In this document: piece by piece, positions 36,755 through 43,851 of the stretch
Layout: every line of letters starts with the position of its first letter
How positions within the stretch are numbered: position 1 is the stretch's first letter
Source: Thiobacillus sp.
Lineage (GTDB): Bacteria; Pseudomonadota; Gammaproteobacteria; Burkholderiales; Thiobacillaceae
Direction of reading: 5' to 3'
DNA length: 64,000 nt
NCBI GenBank assembly: GCA_019459055.1
Contig: JAIBEI010000040.1
Span: 1 to 64,000 of the forward strand
Program-made: the position numbers and the translations under genes
Notes under the pieces: model-generated
Seen by the model: only the letters and a program-made list of their open reading frames with translations
What the model was told of the DNA's origin: nothing
The model's database searches: none

Positions 36755-36955
36755 ATGACCGCCAATCGCATGCTGTACCTGTCCTTCGCCGCCATCATGC
36801 TGGCCGGCGTCTGGCTTACCGGCTTCGACCGTGTGCACTGGTTGCTCTATGTTCCCGTTGCCTTCGCCAGCATCGCGGGACTGACCGGGTTTTGCGTCAA
36901 TCTCTGGCTATGGAAGAAGCTTGGCTTCAAAGAGCAACTTCAGTGCAAGTCGTGA
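36755..36955 (+). CDS. small two-helix membrane protein (DUF2892-like)
   Basis: 66 residues, MTANRMLYLSFAAIMLAGVW, with GAGGA before the ATG. Two hydrophobic helices (about 7-22 and 28-52) are joined by a short loop, and the end reads FCVNLWLWKKLGFK. The pattern recalls the DUF2892/YgaP-tail family of small inner-membrane proteins, without full certainty. It faces the end of the nifS fusion gene (convergent). Confidence 0.6.
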   Translation: MTANRMLYLSFAAIMLAGVWLTGFDRVHWLLYVPVAFASIAGLTGFCVNLWLWKKLGFKEQLQCKS

Positions 36956-37018
36956 CGACTAAAACGGGTGACATCGGGCGATCAGCCTCGCGTTGAGGCG
37001 GCTGACGGGCCCAGGCAG

Positions 37019-38734
37019 CTACGCATACACCGGCGCGAAGTCCTTTTCCGGCTCGGCCGAGGGGCCGTTCTCGCCCCAGTAGGGCGACAGTTTCCGCAGC
37101 TGCGCGACGATTTCCGGCACCACCTGGATGACGCGGTCGATCTCCTCTTCCGTGGTGTAGCGCGACAGCGAGAAGCGGGTGGTGCCGTGCGCGGCGGTGT
37201 AGGGGATGCCCATCGCGCGCATGACGTGGCTGGGTTCGAGCGAGCCGGAGGTGCAGGCCGAGCCCGAGCTGGCGGCGATGCCGAACTTGTTCAGCAGCAG
37301 CAGGATGGCTTCGCCTTCGATGTATTCGAAGGCGATGTTGCTGGTGTTGGGCAGGCGGTTGCTGGCGTCGCCGGTGACGAACGCGTGCGGGACCTTGGCG
37401 AGGATGCCGGCTTCGAGCTTGTCGCGCAGGCGGCGCACTTCGGTGTTCTCGTGCTCCATCGCTTCCAGCGCCATCTCGCAGGCCTTGCCCAGTGCAACAA
37501 TTGATGCGGTGTTCTCGGTGCCCGCGCGGCGGCCGCGTTCCTGATGGCCGCCGCGTAGCAGCGGACGGAAGCGCACGCCGCGCTTCAGGTACAGCACGCC
37601 GATGCCCTTGGGCGCATGCAGCTTGTGGCCCGACAGCGACAGCATGTCGATCTTGCTGTTCTTCAGGTCGATCGGCACCTTGCCCACCGCCTGCACAGCG
37701 TCGGTGTGGAACATCACGCCGGCGGCATTGGCCAGCTCGGCCATTTCCAGCACCGGGAAGAAACTGCCGGTTTCGTTGTTGGCCCACATCACCGACACTA
37801 CCGCGACGCGGTCGGTGAGCAGCCGCTTGTATTCGTCCAGGTTGACGCGGCCCTTGCCATCGACCTTCAGGTAGTGGGCGGTGTAGCCTTCCTTCTCCAG
37901 CTGACTATAGAGGGAGAGGATGGCCGGGTGCTCGAGCACCGTGGTGATGATCTCGCGGCGCTCGGGATTGGCCTTCAGCGCGGAAAGGATCGCCGTCGAA
38001 TCCGACTCGGTGCCGCACGAGGTAAAGATGATCTCGGACTCGTGTTCCGCGCCCAGCAGTTCCTGCACCTGCATGCGCGCCTTCTTCACCGCCAGCCCGA
38101 CCTTGTTGCCGAAGCTGTGCAGCGACGACGGGTTGCCGAACTGCTCGAGATGGGCGTCCTCCTCACTGAAATCCCCCATGCTGAAAGGCATGTCGTAGGA
38201 GTATTCCTGGACCAACAGGTGGTCTTCCTTGTGGCTACCTGAAAGCCACAACAAGAAGTCTGCTCGCGCGGGCATGCCTTTGTCGGCGAGTGCTGGGTCG
38301 ACTTTCCCACCGAGGCCCAATATATTGTGGATTTCCGTGCAGGCTTTGTCGCGCTCGACCTCAAAATTGGCTGGGCCTGGGAGGGTCAAAGGACACCAGA
38401 GTGCTTGAACGGCTAGCGCCTTATTCTCCAACGGCTGCGTCAACCGTTTCAGATACTCGCGCATTGCCGTATAGCCCAGCCCGTAGGCCACGGCAGACAT
38501 ATGCTGCAAAGCAGAGCGAGTTTGCTCCTTGACGGTTTCGTCGATGATGCCCAGTTCGTTAATGACGGTGCTGTGAACCTTGCTGGTTTTGGTATCCCGC
38601 CACGGTTGGAGATGGGGGTCGTCAAGCTGAATGAGCTCGTAATCGGCAAGGCATCCAAGCACGCCGCGCTTCACAAAGATTTCGTAGGCTTGGCCCCAGA
38701 TAACGGCCTGCTGCTGGAAGGTCTGTTCGTCCAT
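37019..38734 (-). CDS. nifS: fusion of a defence-island protein N-terminus to a truncated NifS cysteine desulfurase
   Basis: 571 residues in two unrelated parts. Residues 1-196 belong to the defence island: unknown helical sequence and then ADFLLWLSGSHKEDHLLVQEYS, which resembles the start of a PD-(D/E)xK nuclease core. From residue 197 (EQFGNPSSLHSFGN) the chain is NifS, with the PLP lysine in LSLSGHKLHAPKG and the catalytic Cys in ASSGSACTSGS, to the normal end FAPVYA. The first ~27 residues of NifS, including the conserved YLDNNATT strand near the cofactor, are missing. GC content and codon use change at the junction (about 38146). Activity is doubtful. The ATG shares one base with the stop of the upstream gene. 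Confidence 0.88.
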   Translation of the reverse strand: MDEQTFQQQAVIWGQAYEIFVKRGVLGCLADYELIQLDDPHLQPWRDTKTSKVHSTVINELGIIDETVKEQTRSALQHMSAVAYGLGYTAMREYLKRLTQPLENKALAVQALWCPLTLPGPANFEVERDKACTEIHNILGLGGKVDPALADKGMPARADFLLWLSGSHKEDHLLVQEYSYDMPFSMGDFSEEDAHLEQFGNPSSLHSFGNKVGLAVKKARMQVQELLGAEHESEIIFTSCGTESDSTAILSALKANPERREIITTVLEHPAILSLYSQLEKEGYTAHYLKVDGKGRVNLDEYKRLLTDRVAVVSVMWANNETGSFFPVLEMAELANAAGVMFHTDAVQAVGKVPIDLKNSKIDMLSLSGHKLHAPKGIGVLYLKRGVRFRPLLRGGHQERGRRAGTENTASIVALGKACEMALEAMEHENTEVRRLRDKLEAGILAKVPHAFVTGDASNRLPNTSNIAFEYIEGEAILLLLNKFGIAASSGSACTSGSLEPSHVMRAMGIPYTAAHGTTRFSLSRYTTEEEIDRVIQVVPEIVAQLRKLSPYWGENGPSAEPEKDFAPVYA

Positions 38735-41700
38735 CAGACCGTTGCTTCCTTGTCCTTGTGGAGCACCTTGGTGACGTGCGCCAGGAGGGCAGGGAAGGAT
38801 AGAAGGACCGAACCTTTCCCGCGGCGCTGCATGACCTCCAGTTCACCAGCGGCCGCAGCAGTTCCTGGCATGGCCCACCCAAACGGGTCGAGCACAGGCA
38901 GTACCTGGGATTTAGTGGCAGCACGCTCGCTTTCCAGGAAGTGAATGCCACGCAGTACCCCCAGGATGGATTCACGGACAGCCTTGCCTAGGGGTGTCGT
39001 GCCGAGCATGTTTTGGCGGACTGTTTCGCTCCATTCCAGGTCGGACAGCCGTTGCTCAATATCGAAGAAGTAGGTGCAGAACCCGGACTGCGGCCGGCCA
39101 TTCTCTGTAACTACGGCCAATGTGGCAAAGGTGTAAATCGGCTGAAGTCCCCGAATAAGCTCGCGTTCAGCCTGTTCATACATTCGTTGGTGGTCGGCAA
39201 AAGTCACAACTTCAAACGCACTCTCCGATGCGCTCCGGGTATGCAGGCGTGTTGCGGGGAATACGTCCCGACGCAGGGGGTACAGATAAACATCAGGAAA
39301 CTTGCTGGAGGCTGACTCAAGGAATTCATGCGTGCCGTGGGGGGAATGCCTCTCGGCCGCGCGGCCAATGTGCCTGTTGCCGTAGTGGTGAGACAGCAAG
39401 ACGATGTGCTGATAACCCAAAGACCGGAGGCGCGCTATCTCTTCCAGGATGAGGTCAGGTTCACGGAAGGACTTTCTATTGTCGACCAATCGCGATTGCA
39501 TGTGCTCCACGCGGAGCGTCATGGAATCGCCGGTACGGTCTGCACAGAACGTCCGCGAAATAAACAGGAATCCGTCGGCATCCGGATATAACGGATGCAC
39601 GTCGCATGGCCGTGTGACGTAGGACAGAACGGCAACCTTGTCGAGGCTGCCACCCGCATTGGTCACTATGGGGAAGCTGCCTTGCATAGCCAGTAATGAA
39701 TTACGTTTTCGGTACTGGACCGTATTGTCATTGCCCTGGGTGTGGAAGCCCTGCATTTTGACGAGTAGTTCCCGGCTCAAGGCGCGCTCTATTGCCTGGC
39801 AGGCGGCGTAGACAGCCGCATTACCGTCAGTCGATTCGGATTCCTTCCCGCCGGTTTGCAGCCGCACCAAATACATCGCTAGGTTTTCCAGGCCAGGAAT
39901 GGCGCGGCTGCGGCGTATGAGCTCCCAAAGGGTGAGGTAGGCCAGAAGCGCAAATGCAGCGCAGCCGGCTGTGCGCATTTGCTCAAATTTCGCCTTTTCG
40001 TCACCGGCCGTTCCCTTCTTCAAACTGAGGGAACGCACGTCGTATTCGATGTCGACGCCGCAACCCGCGTCAAAATTTGCAGCTATTGCATCTGCAGGCC
40101 GCCAAGGTTCACCTTTAACGGCTGCAGGGACCAAAGGAATGAAGCGCACTGGTAGCACTGGCTGCTTTAGGTTGCGTTCCATCCTGACTTCATGACGCTC
40201 TCCTGTGGGGGTCAGGGAGCGTTCCATCAGGTGCGTTTCCACCTTGTAGGAGGCCAGAGCACGCACCTCACCAGGCGTGTCGGTAATGGTCAGATGTTGA
40301 AACCACGTAATGTTGTCGTTGCCTGAATCGTTCTTGACCAAAATCTCCGTGCTCTTGGATGACATGCCCCGCAGCGCGGTCCAGTCAACTGCCCCTTGGT
40401 GAACGGCAACGAAAAATTTGTCGGCCACTCGATTGGCATCGTCCACGAGCTTTGTGGATTTGGTCTGAAGGACACGTATCAGGGCTTGCGAGATGCCCGT
40501 CATTACGGACTCCCGTGCCCTCAGCTCTTGAATAAGCTTGCGTATCGCGGCAACGGGATTGTCTTTAAGCTCGGCGGTAATTTGCTTGGCGAAGGTGTCA
40601 ATGGATTCGGCCGTTGGCGTATCCATAGAGTCAGGAATGACCATGCGCAAGAAAACTAGTCTTGCAATCGACTGGCCGGCAGAGACCTCGGGGCCTGGAT
40701 TCTCCAACAGCCGTTCCTCGATTCGGTCCAGTCGAGTTGCGAATGCGGACTTCCCTGTCTCCGGGTTATTTCCGTTTACCCGAAACCGATAAGACACTTC
40801 GCGTTTTGTGGCGAATCCATTCTCGGGGTCAACGCGCGCTTCAAACAATTGCACCGACCATTCCGCCCATACAGGCAGGCAGGAATAGAAAGTTGCTTTC
40901 CGCATCTGGTCCGCAAGGTCAATGTTGCTTCGTTGACCATAGACGGTGCTGGCCTCCAGGGGCATCGCCTTGCCAGACGAGCTTGCGAAGGCCGTGAATG
41001 TTTCCAGCACCCGGCTGACATAGGCGTGCAACCCAGGTTTATTGGAGTGTTTCGCAACTGCCTCCATAAGTTTGAATGTCACTTGAAGCCGGACGCGCGA
41101 AAGTGCTTCGTCATCAAGGAAATCCAGAAACCGGCGAATCTGGCTACCAGGCTGCTCCCTCTGGGCGCGGAGGCTGCTGATGATGGGCTCTATTTCATCA
41201 TCTTCGAAGTCATCCTTCTTCAGCTTGTTCTTGATGCCGTCCGTCAACCGGCCGAGCCAATCGCGGCCTTCCACAGTTTCAACCGCAGACAACACACGCG
41301 CAACGTCATGCTCATGCTCCGCTACCTTGCGGTCCGCAGAGGCGAAGCCGATTGGGACCATCGAAGCTTTAGCGGGTGGCTGGGGAAGCTTTACTTGAAG
41401 GCGGTCGGCCAGAGTTTGTAGTGCCTGCTCCGCAGAAGGGGTCAACAAGTTGGGGAATTCGGATTCAGGCAGAACGGCATCAAGCTCAAGGGAAATCATC
41501 TGTTGAAGCTTGACGAGGGCAGCGGTGGTTTTAGCCTCGGTTCCTGGAAGGAGCCGGCCGCCTACCTTTGCTGAGGTGCCACGAGGAGGTAGTTCAAGGT
41601 CGCGAAAGAACCCAACATCCGGTCCGGCTGCTAAATCACTTTTGAACTCTGGCAGCGTATACAAGCGGCGCAGGGTATTAACGAGATTGAGGTGTAATCG

Positions 41701-41847
41701 GCCGTCCTGATATCTAACTATCCCGCTAGGCTCCAAGCCTTCGGGTTTGAGCGCTTGGGTGAGTAATTCACAAAGGCGAGACAGATTGACGGAGGGAGTG
41801 CGTGCGCGCGCAGAGATACTGGCGCCACCCAAATTGGATGTGCTCAT
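38734..41847 (-). CDS. large protein of unknown function in the McrBC-linked cluster
   Basis: 1037 residues with no domain I can name. The start at 41847 (MSTSNLGGASISARART) has AAGGAG upstream. The protein is soluble, mixed alpha/beta, with a basic-acidic helical segment (KNKLKKDDFEDDEIEPIISS, about 220-240). A conserved-looking C-terminal third has LVDNRKSFREPDLILEEIAR followed by QHIVLLSHHYGNRHIGRAAE (about 820-860), clustered His and Arg residues that could form an active site. It has the length of a large defence effector or sensor. It is followed immediately (one-base overlap) by the nuclease-like ORF now fused to nifS, so the two were probably a pair. Confidence 0.75.
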   Translation of the reverse strand: MSTSNLGGASISARARTPSVNLSRLCELLTQALKPEGLEPSGIVRYQDGRLHLNLVNTLRRLYTLPEFKSDLAAGPDVGFFRDLELPPRGTSAKVGGRLLPGTEAKTTAALVKLQQMISLELDAVLPESEFPNLLTPSAEQALQTLADRLQVKLPQPPAKASMVPIGFASADRKVAEHEHDVARVLSAVETVEGRDWLGRLTDGIKNKLKKDDFEDDEIEPIISSLRAQREQPGSQIRRFLDFLDDEALSRVRLQVTFKLMEAVAKHSNKPGLHAYVSRVLETFTAFASSSGKAMPLEASTVYGQRSNIDLADQMRKATFYSCLPVWAEWSVQLFEARVDPENGFATKREVSYRFRVNGNNPETGKSAFATRLDRIEERLLENPGPEVSAGQSIARLVFLRMVIPDSMDTPTAESIDTFAKQITAELKDNPVAAIRKLIQELRARESVMTGISQALIRVLQTKSTKLVDDANRVADKFFVAVHQGAVDWTALRGMSSKSTEILVKNDSGNDNITWFQHLTITDTPGEVRALASYKVETHLMERSLTPTGERHEVRMERNLKQPVLPVRFIPLVPAAVKGEPWRPADAIAANFDAGCGVDIEYDVRSLSLKKGTAGDEKAKFEQMRTAGCAAFALLAYLTLWELIRRSRAIPGLENLAMYLVRLQTGGKESESTDGNAAVYAACQAIERALSRELLVKMQGFHTQGNDNTVQYRKRNSLLAMQGSFPIVTNAGGSLDKVAVLSYVTRPCDVHPLYPDADGFLFISRTFCADRTGDSMTLRVEHMQSRLVDNRKSFREPDLILEEIARLRSLGYQHIVLLSHHYGNRHIGRAAERHSPHGTHEFLESASSKFPDVYLYPLRRDVFPATRLHTRSASESAFEVVTFADHQRMYEQAERELIRGLQPIYTFATLAVVTENGRPQSGFCTYFFDIEQRLSDLEWSETVRQNMLGTTPLGKAVRESILGVLRGIHFLESERAATKSQVLPVLDPFGWAMPGTAAAAGELEVMQRRGKGSVLLSFPALLAHVTKVLHKDKEATV

Positions 41848-41930
41848 AGGTCAAGCTCCTTTCTTGGCAGCTACGCCACTTCACCCACGAGACGACCATT
41901 CCGCGTGAGCGGGTTCATCTAACTATTGAA

Positions 41931-41950
41931 GCCAGTATAACGACACTGGC
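41931..41950. promoter_or_regulatory. promoter/dyad upstream of the 1037-residue protein gene
   Basis: GCCAGT (41931-41936) and ACTGGC (41945-41950) form a perfect dyad. On the minus strand TATACT (41939-41934), a good -10 box, lies across its left arm, about 85 bp before the start codon. A -35 box is not convincing. Confidence 0.35.
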
Positions 41951-42114
41951 GTCAGGTTATCCACAGGCTAAAAAAAGTAAGCCGCAGCTAGAACTCCAAA
42001 TTGCTGTTTGGACAAATCTAGCCAGGGGGGCTTGGCTCCATTTGTGGCGTCTCACGCTCCAGAATCGAGCCCGGTTGCTTGCAATGTCATGGCGGGCAAT
42101 GCATATGCCAACTG

Positions 42115-42498
42115 CTATGTTATTTGGAGAATATTCCAAAGGAGACGGACATCGTCGATGTCTCTCAGTTTGACCGTCCACTCCCCGCTGTTGACTTGCT
42201 TGGCTGACGGAAAACTTGCCTCAAGGTTCTGAAGTTTGTAGCGCCCGCTTCGAATCGCCGGCAGACGGAAATAAAACAGGAGCCACTTCTGCGCAATTCC
42301 AAACGCGAAAGGGTGTTCTTCGTGCTGGTCAAAGAACCGGAAGTCTCGGTAAGCCCCATGAAGACCCGGATAGCACGTGTAGTTCCTCAGGCCTGCGGCC
42401 AATCCAACCAGGTATCGGAAGGCATCTTTGGCTTCCTCTGACTCGATATAGTCGAACCAGTCTGGATAGAAACTGGAATTGCGTGCGTCGGCGAGCAT
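42115..42498 (-). CDS. small protein after mcrC, function unknown
   Basis: 127 residues starting MLADARNSSFYPDWFDYIES, with AGGAG 5 bases before the ATG at 42498. It is rich in aromatic residues (YTCYPGLHGAYRDFRFFDQH, QKWLLFYFRLPAIRSGRYKL) and looks like a compact alpha/beta protein. It lies 25 bp downstream of mcrC, so it is the third gene of the mcrBC operon. No family recognised; an accessory or regulatory subunit is a guess from position. Confidence 0.65.
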   Translation of the reverse strand: MLADARNSSFYPDWFDYIESEEAKDAFRYLVGLAAGLRNYTCYPGLHGAYRDFRFFDQHEEHPFAFGIAQKWLLFYFRLPAIRSGRYKLQNLEASFPSAKQVNSGEWTVKLRDIDDVRLLWNILQIT

Positions 42499-42523
42499 GT
42501 TGGCTCCTGTAAACAAGGACGGC

Positions 42524-43846
42524 TTAACCCGTCATGGCGACTGCTTCTGATTTTTCAGGATGAAATATTGCGCTTAATTGCCTGGGGACAGTATTCAGGT
42601 CGCTCAAGTCCAGTGTCGCAACCCTGATACGCGCCACGCCGTCTTGAGCCGGGTTCCCCGCCCAGGATTTCAACTGATAGCTGGCCCGGAGGCCGGCAGT
42701 AGGACCCATGTTCGAATGATGCGGGTAAACCAGTACAACGTCATTGCAGGCATAGCAATTGGCGTAGGCATACATCTGGTAGAGGTCTGATTGAGACACG
42801 CCTTCCTTGGCATCTTCCAGAGACAACTCCTTCCACTTGGTGTCCATAATCCATTTGGGCAATCGGTCTTTCAGGCCGACTACATCTGGCTTCATTGCGA
42901 ACACGTCCCGCTTGCTGGTCTCGTCGATTGCCAGGTGTCGTTGCGGCCCTTGAAGTACCACTTGGAATCCTGCCGGACGGAATACTCTCCTAGCTATACG
43001 GCCGACATATTCCTCAAACAGGCTGTTCATCTCGAAGAACAATGAAAAGCCCTGCACACCACCGCCACTGACATCCGGGGGCGTGTTGGTCAGGAAGAGC
43101 TGGGCCAGTTTGTATGCGGGCCGGTAACGGTCATTCAACCGGTCAAATGCGATGCGATGCCAGGGTAGGGAATGACGCGGTACATCCGACACTCCCTCAA
43201 AAATCAGCATCAATTCTGCAAGCTGCCGCTGGTTTGTCAGCTCCCGCGATGCCTTGAGCAGCAGACGGACTGCCGCTTTGAGAATCTGATTGAGCGGGTT
43301 GTCTTCCTGGAACTCGTCGAAGCGACAGTAGAGCCGCTCGGGATTGGCGGCATTCAAGCGGACTTGCTCCTTCACTCCTAGCTTGCCGCGTAATAGGGGA
43401 AGGTTTTCCTCACGCCCTTCATAACGCCGAACAAGGCCACGATGCACCTGGGCAAATAGCTTGTCGCAAAAAAGGCGGATAAGGACTTCGAGTATTCCGT
43501 GGTTTTGGGTTGCAACTTTGGCAACGTCCCCTTCGCTAATTTCAAGGTCCAACGCGACCGACAACATGGCAACCAGATTGCGGCGCATTGTTGTCTCGCC
43601 AATGCCCTCAACCTTGGGCAGTACTTCTACCGTGAGTGCGCCAACCTGGGTGGCCCCGACGTACTGTTGGGCCGACAGGGTGTTTTCGTTGACGAATTTG
43701 AAAATATCAAAGCCGTGTACCCGCTTCAGGCTCCTGAGGCGGGCAGCCTGAATGGCGCTTATCGAAGGGCGCCCGGGGTCCAACTCACTGATATGGAGCT
43801 CACTGATATGGAGCTTTCCGAATTCCCGTACAGATATGAGTGGCAC
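42524..43846 (-). CDS. mcrC: McrC, nuclease subunit of a McrBC-type restriction system
   Basis: 440 residues. The N-terminal DUF2357-like part (LTVEVLPKVEG, LLRGKLGVKEQVRLN, RFDEFQEDNPLNQILKAAVR) leads to a C-terminal PD-(D/E)xK nuclease: LFEEYVGRIARR, then MKPDVVGL and WIMDTKWKEL, where D and D-x-K are the catalytic residues. McrC cuts DNA after McrB has translocated GTP-dependently from modified sites. Residues HISELHISEL near the start are encoded by a perfect 15-bp tandem repeat. It follows mcrB by 5 bp. Confidence 0.9.
   Translation of the reverse strand: MPLISVREFGKLHISELHISELDPGRPSISAIQAARLRSLKRVHGFDIFKFVNENTLSAQQYVGATQVGALTVEVLPKVEGIGETTMRRNLVAMLSVALDLEISEGDVAKVATQNHGILEVLIRLFCDKLFAQVHRGLVRRYEGREENLPLLRGKLGVKEQVRLNAANPERLYCRFDEFQEDNPLNQILKAAVRLLLKASRELTNQRQLAELMLIFEGVSDVPRHSLPWHRIAFDRLNDRYRPAYKLAQLFLTNTPPDVSGGGVQGFSLFFEMNSLFEEYVGRIARRVFRPAGFQVVLQGPQRHLAIDETSKRDVFAMKPDVVGLKDRLPKWIMDTKWKELSLEDAKEGVSQSDLYQMYAYANCYACNDVVLVYPHHSNMGPTAGLRASYQLKSWAGNPAQDGVARIRVATLDLSDLNTVPRQLSAIFHPEKSEAVAMTG
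43784..43813. repeat. 15-bp tandem duplication in mcrC
   Basis: CTCACTGATATGGAG occurs twice in a row (43784-43798 and 43799-43813). It encodes a doubled five-residue unit (HISEL) at the McrC N-terminus, so the change keeps frame. Confidence 0.9.
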
Positions 43847-43851
43847 AGGCC

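Noticed and set aside
41957-41965. TTATCCACA, a perfect DnaA box, near an A run
   Set aside because: Single copy without further boxes or an unwinding region; not enough for an origin.
41957-42181. 74-codon minus-strand ORF between the 1037-residue protein gene and the 127-residue gene
   Set aside because: No ribosome site, overlaps the 127-residue gene, sequence not protein-like.
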